Of a stretch of 64,000 bases of DNA, positions 49,630 through 61,483 are shown piece by piece; the stretch's first letter is position 1; the number at the start of each line of letters is the position of its first letter. Below the pieces are notes generated by a model, which was given only the letters and a program-made list of their open reading frames with translations, searched no databases and had not been told where the DNA came from. The DNA comes from Ianthella basta (Eukaryota > Porifera > Demospongiae > Verongiida > Ianthellidae): contig OZ025882.1 in assembly GCA_964019415.1 (NCBI GenBank), positions 5,649,063-5,713,062 of the forward strand, in the 5' to 3' direction. The position numbers and the translations under genes were made by a program.

Positions 49630-50560
49630 TGCAGTACCTCATCTTGGAGAGCACCAGACAACATTGCATGGTTCAAGCCACCTCCTGTGCAGTACCTTGT
49701 AATATAATGGTGTATGAGTAATGAGCAAGATGGTAGTGAATGGTACTATAGATCAGTGTGTGTGTGTGATATCACAACATTCCAGTTGAGTGTTACTTTA
49801 CTACTGATAGTGGGATGAGATTTCACCTGCTGAGTAATGATCAGAGGAGGTAGTAGGGGTGTGTACCTGTATATGTGTGAATGTGTGTACTCTAGACTTT
49901 ACACATGTACAGTAGCTAAAGACATGGCCAAATATGGCGTGTTTGTGCTGCATCAATCTGATATATTCAGTTTGTGGTGTTATCTGCACAACTGATGATT
50001 TTGTTGGTGTTAGTATGTAATTGTCACTTTAACTATGCGATTATCTGAAGTAATCCATTTTCGACTTTGCAGTCAGACTGATAATCCAAATGCACTGTCA
50101 TTACTTTCATAATGGTAAGTAACAAACAGTCCCCTCTAGGGGGAATTTGCACAATATATGTCCAGTGAAAATTGAATGCATACGGTACAATGTTGCTTAT
50201 GTGGAAGCATTAAGGAATGAGTCATGAGGAGGATGGTATGTATGTTAATAGTGAATAGCAATAGACCTACCTGTGTGTCATTACACATATATCATGCTAT
50301 CATTGGCCATTGGTATAGATAGGTACTTCACTGTTTCAGTGAAGAGTTATAGAACGTTCTTGCTATCATGACTGCATCATAAACACAGAGGGCATAGTAA
50401 GGATGTGTACCTACCTAGGTGTTGTTTGTGACTGCATTCAGGCAATACTCTAGACCTCTACATGACTATGGCTAATGAATGTGCTGGTGCTGCTCATTAT
50501 CACTCTCATTATATTGTGGACTTGTCTGTACAGCTGTTACTGTAGTGTACAGCTCTTTAA
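49630..50560. repeat. R1 repeat with a collapsed (TG)n
   Basis: Collinear with 19195-20230 and 61740-62700, but the TG tract is only about 14 bp (49756-49769). An 8 bp deletion near 49947 breaks the shared short frame. Confidence 0.7.
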
Positions 50561-50702
50561 ACTTGACTGTGATAGTCTAACAAAAATATATGAGCTTCCA
50601 GTGATGAAAACAACTTGGCTACATGCAAAGTACTCAGCAAATATTTCACGTACTCAGGGAATATTTCACTAAGGTTCCAGTAACAAAACCTTTGTCGAGA
50701 CA

Positions 50703-50781
50703 TGGCTGACCAACTTCTAATGCCATTAATGTCACAACAAATTGCAGGAATCGATCCTGAGGAAATGATCATTCATTCATG
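50703..50781 (+). other. Short conserved frame MADQLLMPLMSQQIAGIDPEE
   Basis: An open 26-codon frame beginning MADQLL and ending IIHS-stop. Copies at 58954 (MADQLLMSPLSQQIAGIDPE) and 62848 (MADQLLSQQIAGINLEEM) differ by whole-codon indels. It lies downstream of A genes on the opposite strand. May be a microprotein, an exon of something unseen, or chance persistence in a young duplicate. Confidence 0.3.
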
Positions 50782-50990
50782 ACAAACCATACACAATGTC
50801 ATAATATAAATTAAGCAAGTTTTGGGTGGGGAGTGTGTACATACAGTATGTGCGTGTTTGTTTGAGCAGGTGTTGTGTGTGATGAAAAATTCGGATAATA
50901 ACTTACAAACCAATGTGAACAAGCATCTACATACACTGACAAACCATAAAGTCACATACTTGTTCTTTCAAACAAGGCAAAGAAAGAGGT

Positions 50991-53038
50991 CTAAACTGCA
51001 TCAAGCAAGTGCTTGTATTCCTCCTGATCATCTGTAGTAGTGTCAAGGCTTCCTTTAACCTTGTGATGGGTGAACACACGTTTGATGATGTACGCAAACA
51101 GTGCAATGAAACCAGAGGTGAACAGGACAGTGAAGATGTGAGTCAAGTCATAAAGGGTACTGAATGTGTCTGCTTGAAATTCTTTGCGCACGACAAACAA
51201 GAATACAACACAAACAAAACTACCCAGGATGAAGGAAATGATAGAGCAACAATGTGGTAAGCAACGCTTGCAGCGTGTGATGAAAGGAAGAAAGAGAAGG
51301 GCTGTGCATGTGGTGAAGAAAGAGAAAACTACAAGCATTGAGCAAATCTGATGAAGCACAAACAAGGGAAATATCATAAGAAACACCATCTGAAACACAA
51401 GGTACACTGGGAGCACTTGCAAGAAGAGCACCATTCCTGCACACCCAACTGACTTCAGCATGTACAGCATGCACTGTCTCCTGTTCAGACCTCGCCTGTC
51501 CATGGCCATCACCTTTCTGCTGATGTACCATAGGAGGAAGGGGAATTCCACAAGGTAGAACACACCCATGATCCCAAAGGCACAGTACCCAATGTCAATC
51601 GTAAGCGAGTATGCAGTGGATAGCAGTGCTCTTGGTATTTATGAGGTGCTGAAAGATGGAAAGGGCCAAAAATTGGTACAAATACAAAATCACAAACCAA
51701 ACCCAACATTGTAGCATGGCAGAGAAGAAAAGTGACTTGGTCTTGGGATTCATTGGGTGAAAGATGTGGTTGTTCTTCTTCATCATTGGTAGCACCTTAA
51801 GTACCAAGAGAGATAGACTAATAACTGCAAGATTCAGAACCACAGACAAAATTTGGATGTGGAGTCTTTTCTCTGAAGTGAATGGCTTTATGTATATCTG
51901 ATGCTGAAGGTCTTCCTTCAACGTCACAGATTTCAACCTCTGTAAAGTAATATAATCATGAGAACAGAATTAGGTACAGTACTGAAAATCATTGATGTCT
52001 TTGCATGCATGTGGTCTATATACTATATGTGGTTCTTTACCTGGTTTATGGCACCCTGAACAATTTTGGTAGTGCTGATACTGGTGTTGGGGCAGAATGG
52101 GAGGGGTGGTGTCCAACATTTCTCCTCAATAGAGTTGCCTAATGCAGTTGGTTTAACACCCAAAGTGAAGTAGTCCCATATGGTATTAGCAGGTATGGAA
52201 AAAAGAAACACTTGCAGCAATGGGTAGGGGAAGTACTCAAAAATAGGCCGAGAGTACACTGCTGTTGTACTGCAGATGTCCTGTGTGTCAGATACCTCAC
52301 AGCACATGTTTTCAAGGTGGCTAGTGGCATTGGTGCTATCTTGAGATGCTGCCACATGAATGTGCATGTGAAAAAGCAGAAAAGATTTTATGTTCTCTGG
52401 ATTCCACTGGCCTGTTGGTATGTTCTGGAGTAGTGCACACAGCTGGTCTGCATTTGCAATGCAGCTGAAGTTCATTGCTGCAAGAGTAATGGGCAATAAC
52501 ACAACTAATGTGTTAATTTGTATTGTTGTTTTGCACAGGAAACTTTAAATCATTGAAGTATTCACTTCCTGCATAATTGTTGAGAATGCCACATGTCCTG
52601 CTATGGAATGCTACTATATACATAGCAGTAAAACACATGACTTCCTACCTTACTACTGTATGTCAACATATGTTCACATTAATAACGTTTACCTGACATA
52701 ATTATTGTGTTCATGCTTCTCATTACAACTTGATTCTAGTGTCACAGTGGTGCACGTGTACTGTACTTCATAACATTTCTGAAGATATATGTGTGCATAC
52801 CTAGGACCAGGTGCACATACGTACATATAGGAAGAATATGCTTTCAAAATTAGCATCACTTTAGTAGTATCTGAAAATTGTCTCAAAATGGAGCTCATGC
52901 AAGTACAATGACTGTAGTTGTAGTTCAGATGTACTGTATGACTCACTACTACATACCTTTCTGCCCAGTAGCTGTAATCCCATGGCCAGTAACAAGGACT
53001 ACAGTCAGGAACAGTAGCTGGCACAACCCTGGACTCAT
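50991..53038 (-). pseudogene. A6: A-type gene with frameshift in exon 3
   Basis: Exons align at 52957-53038, 52041-52477 and 50991-51939. Exons 1 and 2 are intact (MSPGLCQLLFL; NFSCIANADQLC; DMCCEVSDTQDIC/ENMCCEV region; CWTPPLPFC). In exon 3, two bases are missing near 51622-51626 compared with A5 (AGCACTGCTATCC against AGCACTGTGATATCC), so the frame reads STAIHCILAYD-stop before TM3. Downstream the correct frame is open to the normal tail (EEYKHLLDAV), so the lesion is recent. Like A5 it carries a variant segment before TM3 (YSLTIDIGYCAFG in the restored reading). Only TM1-TM2 would be made. Confidence 0.83.
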
Positions 53039-53094
53039 GGCTTTATTCTCTGATTCTCTCAAGCTCAAATACTAGCCAACACTGCTGGTGTGTG

Positions 53095-53103
53095 CATATA
53101 TAG
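53095..53103 (-). promoter_or_regulatory. TATA-like box of A6
   Basis: CTATATATGC on the minus strand about 60 bp upstream of the ATG at 53038. Confidence 0.45.
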
Positions 53104-53591
53104 CCTCTTGACTCTGCACTGTCATTGCACTAATACTGAACAACAGTTATGCTTCTGAATTGACTTTGTGAAACACCTTCTTTGTTGTGTAGATACTTTA
53201 GTTTCAATTACCTTTGTTGATTAGTCACATTGACAATGTGATCATATACTATAATTAAGCTGTATGAGCTCCGATGAATTATGGAGTAAAAGGGGTACGT
53301 ATACATAATATAACATTGTCATTTCTGCATGACCTTGTTTCAATGTTGCTTATACCAATTCTATATTATTATACATTCACTGTCGCTATGGAAAAATCTT
53401 TTAAGAATGTATGCAATTTCACACTTATAGATAGTCGGGCTCAAGTGAAGGTTGAAATGACTTCCTGTTTTTCTGAGGCCAAATGTGGCTTTTCATAGTG
53501 GAGACACAGGTATTCACAGTAGCAATAAAAAAGAGTGAAAGAGGGATACATATACTCCCGCTCTAAGTAATCTCTAAGACACACGCATCCT

Positions 53592-53710
53592 ATGCTGTTG
53601 ATTTGCATACATTTCATAATTACGTCTGTGAAGCTCCTGGTGTGTCAACCAACAGCACTAGCTAACTACTGTCAGCTCTCTAACTCAGAAAATGAATGCA
53701 AAGGTCGCCA
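53592..53710 (+). pseudogene. Relic exon 2 (C-like ectodomain), fourth copy
   Basis: Similarity to 5083-5200, with NYCQLSNSENEC in one frame and the start shifted. Same place upstream of A6. Confidence 0.6.
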
Positions 53711-53804
53711 TAAACTCCCACACCATGCATCTTGGATGTTTTCCTGCTGTCTCCCAGAATGTGGAGAAATTGATCTGATCTTTAACACAATGAACACAAA
53801 CAAC

Positions 53805-54000
53805 ACAATTCCTGCACATCCAACTGACTTCAGCATGTACAGCATGCACTGTCTCCTGTTCAGACCTCGCCTGTCCACAGCCATCACCTTTGTGCTGATG
53901 TACCACAGGAGGAAGGGGAATTCCACAAGGTAGAACACACCCATGATCCCAAAAGCATAGTACCCAATGTCCACAATTCACAGCCACACTTTGCAACCAT
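53805..54000 (-). pseudogene. Isolated core block joined to a D-type exon 3 start
   Basis: The minus strand reads IGYYAFGIMGVFYLVEF, WYISTKVMAVDRRGLNRRQC and LKSVGCAGI at near-full identity to the core block, preceded by LQSVAVNC, the D-type exon 3 start. TM1-TM2 are deleted and TM4-TM7 are replaced by unrelated sequence. Confidence 0.75.
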
Positions 54001-54084
54001 TGATATTAGGTATTACTAAATGAATTATTAGTATCTCATGTACCTTTTTGTGCATGTAAGAAGTGTAACATTTGCTTTCAAATC

Positions 54085-54420
54085 AACTCACCGAAAAGTG
54101 TAATATCCACCACAAATTAAAGTTAACAGAACAAGGAACACAATGGGACCACTTTGCTGTGGGCACCTTCTGCATTGAGTGATACAAGGAAGGAGAAGGA
54201 GTGCTGTGCTTGCAACGATGATGATGAATATGAATAGGCTAGCACTCAGTGCCAATAATGTAGCCAGCGGATATGCAAGAAAAATATTCAGGAAATAGAA
54301 TACCAGGATGCCACCTGCATGAAGAGCACCATTCCTGCACACCCAACTGACTTCAGCATGTACAGCATGCACTGTCTCCTGTTCAGACCTCGCCTGTCCA
54401 TGGCCGTGTGACCTTTCTTC
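54085..54420 (-). pseudogene. Relic C-type exon 3 middle part
   Basis: From the DRRGLNRRQ-region DNA (54400) through GGILVFYFLNIFLAYPL, TALLLLPCITQCRRCPQQ to ICGGYYTFR. The frame is open in the second half, but the start is cut inside the core block at 54410 and the end lacks TM7 and tail. Confidence 0.7.
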
Positions 54421-54429
54421 TGATGCACC

Positions 54430-54720
54430 ACACATTGATATTGTTATTATTATTATTGTTATTATATTTAATTTATATATCATAATAATAAGTCATGTAA
54501 ATGAAGGAATCTGTTTATTATTATTATTATTATTATATTATAATAGTGGTATGAGTGTATGTACATAAGTGCTTTACATTATAATAAAATACAATAATAG
54601 ATTAACCACAATAATAATACCACATGTACAGATTCTGACACACAGTGCTTAAACACTAAATAGTGCTAAAAGTACAGTACACCCTAAATGAGCATGCATG
54701 CAAAATGCTAAAACAGAATT
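54430..54720. repeat. ATT-rich tract plus ~150 bp repeat, right copy
   Basis: (ATT)n runs and a segment with CTGACACACAGTGCTTAAAC and AAATAGTGCTAAAAGTACA, repeated in the same orientation at about 55745-55910. Confidence 0.75.
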
Positions 54721-54721
54721 G

Positions 54722-55711
54722 TCAGAGATCAAAACTGATGTCAACATTAGCACTGTCAGGGAGGGATGCAATCACCGATGCTGCATTTCCGACCTGAATG
54801 GCAATGGAGATTCTCTGCAGTAGAAAGGTCCATGACCGTGCTTCCCCAGTAACCATCTTGAGCCGCTGGCCAAGCTCCCTCAGAAAATCCCTGGACTTTG
54901 GACCAATGGTACCACAAGTCTCCAGAGCAACTGGCTGGAAAAGATACATGCTGTCCAGGTGAGCATACTTCTTGGCCTTCTCTTCGTCAACATGTGCCGC
55001 TGCTCCTCCTGGCTCTGTGGCTGCTCTTCGACAGTGCGACTGACAAAACGTATCAACACATGTGGCATCCCATACTAGATACTTTCCTTGTTCCCAGGTT
55101 ACCATGATCATCCCATCAGGGCGCTTCCCATCTGACCGGTGCAACCCTGAAGGCTCTAGCCAAGAGGGGATTTTCGCAGCTGTGAGAGCATGTTGGATGA
55201 GACTATTCACAGTGTTGTGACGCGACAATCTCCCCTGGCTGAAACGACAACTTAGACCATGTCTGAAAAATTGGTCAACATCACTGCCACAGTGTGCACA
55301 CTGGTGAGGCTGTCCAAGGGGAGCTCCCACTCTCAAACCCACAGCAATCCTGATGGCCTCATCACTCATTCTCAGTCCAAGGGAAGAAACTGGCGGAGCA
55401 TTCAGCCATGCTCCAGATTCTGCTGAGCCAGCAGCCAGCAACCTGGCTCTGGATTCATCATCATTGCAGAGTGTGAGGATGGTGTCAAACAAAGCATCAA
55501 TCCTTGGCCTATCCCAGACTTTCTGCCTACTTGATGTAGTGGGTGCAGGCATCTCGGGTGGTAGGTCTTGCTTCCACACCCTCAAAGCAAAATCTCTTTC
55601 CTCATACTGAGTTGTTGAGAGGTGAACTGGTAACAGGTCTAGCATAAGTGACAGGGCTCCATCAGCTGAAGCCAAAAAGGCAGTAGGTGCAAGATGGGAG
55701 GCCCTTCGTAT
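54722..55711 (-). mobile_element. Retroelement C-terminal region (Zn-knuckle plus PD-(D/E)XK-like)
   Basis: A 317-codon open frame from 55675, with similarity continuing to about 55711 (RRASHLAPTAFLASADGA) without an ATG. Landmarks: LRMSDEAIRIAVGLRVGAPL, a Cys/His cluster CAHCGSDVDQFFRHGLSC, then SDGKRPDGMIM and GKYLVWDATCVDTF, which look like a PD-(D/E)XK nuclease core, and LLQRISIAIQVGNAASV at the end. I recognise this arrangement from C-termini of invertebrate retroelement polyproteins, where reverse transcriptase precedes it. No RT is present, so the copy is 5'-truncated. The frame is still fully open, suggesting recent insertion. Exact clade not assignable here. Confidence 0.7.
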
Positions 55712-55714
55712 AAT

Positions 55715-55955
55715 AATTTGTATGTTACTATTATTATTACTATTACTATTATTATTATTATATGAGTGTACATAGGTGAGAGTACATAAGTACTTTGCAT
55801 TATAATTAATTAGTAAAATACAATAATAGTATTAGCCACAGTACTAATACCACAAATTCTGACACACAGTGCATAAACAATAAATAGTGCTAAAAGTACA
55901 TTACACCCAAAAATTATTATTATTATTATCATCATATATTATTATTATTATTAAG
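55715..55955. repeat. ATT-rich tract plus ~150 bp repeat, left copy
   Basis: Direct-repeat partner of 54530-54690, flanking the retroelement frame on its upstream side. Confidence 0.75.
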
Positions 55956-55959
55956 GATA

Positions 55960-56783
55960 TTGTGATGTACTTGCATGCATGAGGTCTATACACTGTATAC
56001 ATACTTGCATTGTAGTTCTTCATCTGGTGCATGACGCCCTCTATAACTTTGGCAGCTCTGGTGTTGTGGCGGAATGGGAAGGGCAGTGCCCAGCATATCT
56101 CTTTGATTTCATCCAATGCATGCAGTAGACGTAATGCCAGATCTAGAGGTGAAGTAGTACAATAGGGTACCATTAGATATGGCAATAAGAAAGAGTTTCT
56201 GCAATGTGAAGGGGACAGACTCAAAAATAGGCCAAGAGTACATATGTGCATATATATAGCTTGCACTTGCACTTCAGGAGTACATGGTCACTGTCACTGA
56301 AGCCACTTTGGGATGCTGCCACATGATGTGTGCATGCGAAACAACAGAAGTGCATAGTCATTTCTTTGGTATGCTTTCCTGGCTGCTGGAGTGCCCTGGA
56401 ACAATGTGCACAGTTAGTCTGCATATATTTTGCAATGCAGCTGAGGATCATGGCATTGGGATCAGTGAAAGTCCTTTCTCTTTGGCTTCATTCTGGAAGA
56501 TGGCAAGCATATCTTGCCAGCCTGCAATGCAGGACAGCTCAGTAGCTCCTAGTTTGAAATTTGGTTTGTGTAGTTTCTTTGAAGGCAAACCATCTGCATG
56601 GGGATGGAAGTTATTTCCATTGTTTGATGGCAACTAAGTCTCAGAACAGCCCAATAATGTGAACATGCTTGCACAAACACACACACAACTTACTGGCAGT
56701 CTCCTCATTTGCTGAGGAGGCCCTAAAATGGGATGCTGCTAGCACTAGGAGAATAAGTGCCACAACACTTGTCTTCTTCATCA
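55960..56783 (-). pseudogene. Mosaic relic of exons 1-2 (D-, C- and A-like pieces)
   Basis: Reading the minus strand: 56783-56697 is an intact signal exon (MKKTSVVALILLVLAAS..., D1/C2 type, donor GTAAGT). 56600-56455 is the first half of a C-type exon 2 (KLHKPNFKLGATELSC...LSLIP). 56455-56280 switches to an A/D-type exon 2 start out of frame. 56260-56010 is the second half of an A-type exon 2 with damaged frame, ending in the PFPF-C motif and a donor-like site. The whole cannot encode a protein. Confidence 0.75.
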
Positions 56784-56849
56784 CTTTGACAGGTGTCAAA
56801 AATGCAGCCATCCCAACTTACACAAAATTTATATGGTGCAAGTACAGTA

Positions 56850-57033
56850 CAGTTGATTTCAGAATGGTTGTCCAAAATGTAAACCAAATGGAATGACGTC
56901 ATAGCAAATGGCAGTACTGATCACTAGGTGTGATGACATAATGGCAAGCAGCATAGCTAATAATGATGTCACAATCACACCATTTGGCCATTCTGCCATT
57001 TGTTATTTTGGCCAACCATTCTGAAATCGACTG
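56850..57033. mobile_element. Tc1/mariner-like MITE, 184 bp
   Basis: Terminal inverted repeats of about 29 bp start CAGTTGATTTCAGAATGG on the left and CAGTCGATTTCAGAATGG (reverse complement) on the right, flanked on both sides by TA. CAGT ends with a TA target duplication are typical of Tc1/mariner elements. No coding capacity. Inserted about 70 bp upstream of the orphan signal exon. Confidence 0.8.
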
Positions 57034-57039
57034 TATACC

Positions 57040-58930
57040 TTATGTTGGTTGCATCTGATCTTCCAAACTCAAAATGTACTAACACAATATTCCTGTACAT
57101 GTGTACTCCTACATAGTACGTGACTGTCAGCCATGCAGAGTAGTTTTCAGTTAGCTACTGTATATTCTGCATGCACTTTGAAACATTCAGTGTATATAGT
57201 TTAAGTGCTATAACTGAAATGAAAGGAGAATCTTGAGCTAATCACGTATAATGTTAGATCAACTAACCAAAATTAACATCACTTGGTTTGGTCACAGAGT
57301 CCTTCTGTATCTGGGAGTCTTTCTATGTATGTAGGTAGTATTGAATCTCTTCTGCCAGGTAACATAACTTCAGTACCATCATAACAAACTCTCCAACCAG
57401 TAAAGTTGCAATGAGTAGTTGTCCCCTAATCCCTTTGTTATACACAGGGAAGTAGATTGGTGAAATGACTTTGAATGTGGACCTCATCATGGAGAGACCT
57501 CATCATGGAGAGACCTCATCGTGGAGACCACCAGACTGTTATGCACCTTTCTAGCCAAAAATTCCAGGTGTGAACTGTACATGTAATGTGAGACCTTAAA
57601 CGATTGGTCTATATACGCATGTGACTTGAATAGTGAATCAATGATGCATGGTAGGTGCAATGCTATACTGTGCACATCAAATGTTTCTTCGTCCCTGGTA
57701 GTGGGGGTGGGATTGTGACTACTGTAGAATGAGCAGAGGGTTGCAGGGGTGTGTACCTGTACGTGTTTGCTCAAACATGTAAGAACACTTTAGACCCCCA
57801 CAACCTCAAGCCAAATATGGTGTGTTTGTGCTGTATACATTGTCATTTTAGTTATATAGTTCAGTTTGCTCTTGTTTCCACAACCAAATGTGTTGTGGCC
57901 AGTGTTGATAACTTTAATGCTTAATGCAATTTCAACATTTTTCACAACTGCTTACTTTAAATGCATAAGCACAATTTTAACATATACAGTAATGATCTAT
58001 GTGTCTAGATAAACTAGCGTAGCAGCAACATTATCAAACTCCACGTATATGTTATATACTGCTGTATGCAGTGACAAAATGACATAGCCAGCAGTGTTGG
58101 ACCACAATGGACATGGTGTGCATGTGAGCAGTCTCACATTTCAGTACTTACACAGGACTGTCAACCACATACAGGTCACTTGAGCCATTGATGATTTTAA
58201 TGACACACTACGGTACACTCGAGCTCTATTTGGGATATTGTATACATGACTCAATCTGACAGCAGCAATGCTCACATACACTCAGACAGAGGCAAGTATG
58301 CACGAGCTCATACACATACATGAATCCACCTGTACTCACAAACGTGTTTGGTTGTGTCTTGGTCACAATTTAGGCATGTAAATGTATTCACACTCATGCA
58401 GGACCACATGATGGAGACTTGCACCACCAGACAGTATTGTGCACATTACAAGCCAACTCCTATACAATAATACTCGATCCTTACACTGTACTACTCTACA
58501 TGCAATGTTGTTTACCTTGAGGCATTATAGGAATGACTAATGAGCATAGCACTAGACATCTGTCTGTATGCATCACTGCAAATATCAATTCCTAGTACAA
58601 GGCCAAATGTAAACAACTATATCTGGTGAGGTTATGCACTATACGACTGTCCTGTTATGACATCACAATGAGCACAGGGAATAGTATGGAGGTGTGTACC
58701 TATGTGTCTGTTTGTGAATGCAGTTGTAATTTTTGTTCTATGTTGTTGTTCTACGTATATGACCAAAATGATGCGTTTGTGCTGCATCTTATCACTCATA
58801 ACATTATTTGTGCTGTAGTGTCTACACTTTCGTCTGAGGTAGTCTGCCAAATCATAGCTATCCACAGAGATATATAGAAACATCTTCACTACATTACTCT
58901 GGCTCAGAGGGATTTGTGCACTACATTAGC
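57040..58930. other. Intergenic, no gene seen; 16-bp tandem repeat at 57481-57528
   Basis: Three tandem copies of ACCTCATCATGGAGAG derive from the R1 start motif. The stretch 58270-58450 duplicates 41060-41240. No family exon recognised. Confidence 0.5.
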
Positions 58931-58953
58931 AGTCACAATTTTTTTGTCGAGAC

Positions 58954-59035
58954 ATGGCTGACCAACTCCTAATGTCACCACTGTCACAACAAATTGCAGG
59001 AATTGATCCAGAGGAAATGATGATTCATTCATTGA
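58954..59035 (+). other. Short conserved frame MADQLLMSPLSQQIAGIDPE
   Basis: Copy of the frame described at 50703; here it continues past HS into unrelated codons. Low confidence as a gene. Confidence 0.25.
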
Positions 59036-59238
59036 CAATCCATACACAATGTCATAATATAAACATATCTATTAAGCCTAGGAATTTGAAGTGGAGAGCG
59101 TGTGCGTATTTGTGTTTGATTGAGTGTGTAGTGAGAAATTCTAAAATTATCTTACAAAACAAAGTGACTTAAGTATCTGGTACGTTCACATAGCATGAAG
59201 TCCGTACATGGTCGTTCAAACCAGGCAATACACATGGT

Positions 59239-61424
59239 CTAGGCTGCATCAATCAAGTGCTTATGTTCCTCATCAGTGCAAGTATGACAATGGCTTCCTT
59301 CAACCTTGTGATGAGTGAGCACGTGTTTGATGATGTATGCAAACAGTGCAATGAGACCAGATGTGAACAGGACAGTGAAGATGTGACTCAAGTCATAAAG
59401 GGTACTGTGTCTGTATGCATGAAATTCTTTGTGCATGACAGACAAGAATGCAAAGCAAACAAAAGTACCCAGGATGAAGAAAATGATAGAGCAACAATGT
59501 GGTAAGCAATGCTTGCAGCGTGTGATGCAAGGAAGAAAGAGAAGGGCTGTGCATGTGGTGAAGAAAGAGTAATATACAAGCATTGAGCAAATGTGATGAA
59601 GCACAAACAAGGGAAATATCAAAAGACACACCATCTGAAACACAATGTACACAGAGAGCACCTGCATGAAGAGCACCATTCCTGCACACCCAACTGACTT
59701 CAGCATGTACAGCATGCACTGTCTCCTGTTCAGACCTTGCCTGTCCATGGCCATCACCTTTGTGCTGATGTACCACAAGAGGAAGGGGAATTCCACAAGG
59801 TAGAACACACCCATGATCCCAAAGGCATAGTACCCAATGTCCACAAAAGGCATGTAGGCTGTGGATATCACAGTACTAGTGCTTTTGGCAGTAATGGCAC
59901 TGTGGAACAAAGCAAGTGCCAAAAATTGGTACAAATAGAGCAACACAAACCAAACCCAACATTGTAGCATGGCAGAGAAGAGAAGTGAATTGGTTTTGGA
60001 ATTCACTGGGTGGAAGATATGGAGGTTCTTCTTCATCATTGGTAGCACTTTAAGTACCATGAGAGACAGACTAACAACTGCAATAAACAAGGCCACAGTG
60101 AAACTTTTGATATGGCCTCTTTTCTCTGAATTGAATGGCTTTATGTATATCTGATGCAGAAAGTCTTCATTTGTCATCACAGATTTCATCAACTGCATGT
60201 AATATATTATAATGGAAATAGAAGTTGCATGGGTATAATATTTTATGATCTCTTTGCATGCATGAGGTCTATACACTGCACATGTTTGCATCATAGTTCT
60301 TCACCTGGAATACGACAGCCTCTATAACTGCACTGGTGTTGGGGCAGAATGGGAAGGGCGGTGTCCAGCATATCTCATTGGCAATAGCAGTGCGTGTGGC
60401 GCCAGAAGAGAAGTAGTCCGATAAGGCATCAGTAGATATGGAAATAAGAAAGAGTTCCTGCAATCTGTATGGGACAGATTCAAAAATAGGCCGAGTGTAC
60501 ACTGCTGTTGTACTGCAGATGTCCTGTGTGTCAGATGCCTTGCAGTACTTGTCCTTCGGGTGGCTACTGACAGTGGAGTTATTTTGAGATGCTGCTACAT
60601 GAATGTGCATGTGAATCAGCAGAATGGTGGCCCATGGAGTTGTGGCCCATTGACGTGTGGCCCATTGCTCAATCATGTCTCCTTCTGGTGTGTTCTGCAT
60701 CAGTGCAAAAAGCTGGTCTGTGTTTGCAATGCAGCTGAAGTTCCTGGTATTACCATTTGTCTTCCGTGGGTCCTGGTTCATTGCTGCAAATTAAGCCATG
60801 CATCAGGAGGTAATGGGCAATATAACATAGCTACTACTAAGGTTTGGATTGTTGACAATGTGTTATACAGTATAATTATTATACTTATAATTCTAATCCC
60901 TTTGTGTTTTGCTGTGTATTCAGCCTATTGTATCTGCTGTGTATGGGTCCCCCATCTATACCAGCCAGGTGCTGAAGGAGTTACCTTATAATAATAACAA
61001 CAACACCAAATACGTCACTTCCTATATACCTTACTACTGTATGGCAGCATATGTGCACAAATTAATACAGTTTACTCGACATAATTGTTGTTTTGATGCT
61101 TCCTATTACAACATGATTCTAGTGTGGTGCACATGTACTGTACTTCACAACATTTCTGAAGATATATGTGTGCACACCAAGGACTAGATGCACATACGTA
61201 CATATAGGAAGATTATGCTTTCAAAATTAGCATCACTTTAAATTTAGTAGTATCTGAAAATTGTCTAAAAACAAAGCTCAAAGTGCAAATACAATGACTG
61301 TAGTTGTAGCTCAGATGTACTGTATGAATCACTACTACATACCTTTCTGCCCAATAGCTGTAATCCCGTGGCCAGTAACAAGGACTACAGTCAGGAACAG
61401 TAGCTGGCACAACCCTGGACTCAT
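59239..61424 (-). CDS. A7: receptor-like multipass membrane protein, 504 aa
   Basis: Exons: 61343-61424, 60305-60783, 59239-60192 (1515 bp); introns 559 bp (phase 1) and 112 bp (phase 0). A-type signal peptide. The ectodomain is unusual: an extra N-terminal stretch (NQDPRKTNGNTR), Phe where all other A copies have Cys (ANTDQLFALMQ), and a three-unit WAT repeat (QWATRQWATTPWATI) absent elsewhere; KYCKASDTQDIC and CWTPPFPFC remain. Exon 3 starts LMKSVMTNEDF, with an added ST before the core; the loop reads MDRQGLNRRQ, with Gln for the second Arg. Tail EEHKHLIDAA, an acidic dileucine variant. Intron 1 carries about 170 bp (60835-61000) not present in other A genes. Function unknown. Confidence 0.84.
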
Positions 61425-61473
61425 GGCTTTATTCTCTGATTCTTTCAACCTCAAATGCACTGCAGTTGTGTGC

Positions 61474-61483
61474 ATATATATAG
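61474..61483 (-). promoter_or_regulatory. TATA-like box of A7
   Basis: CTATATATATGC on the minus strand about 55 bp upstream of the ATG at 61424. Confidence 0.5.
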
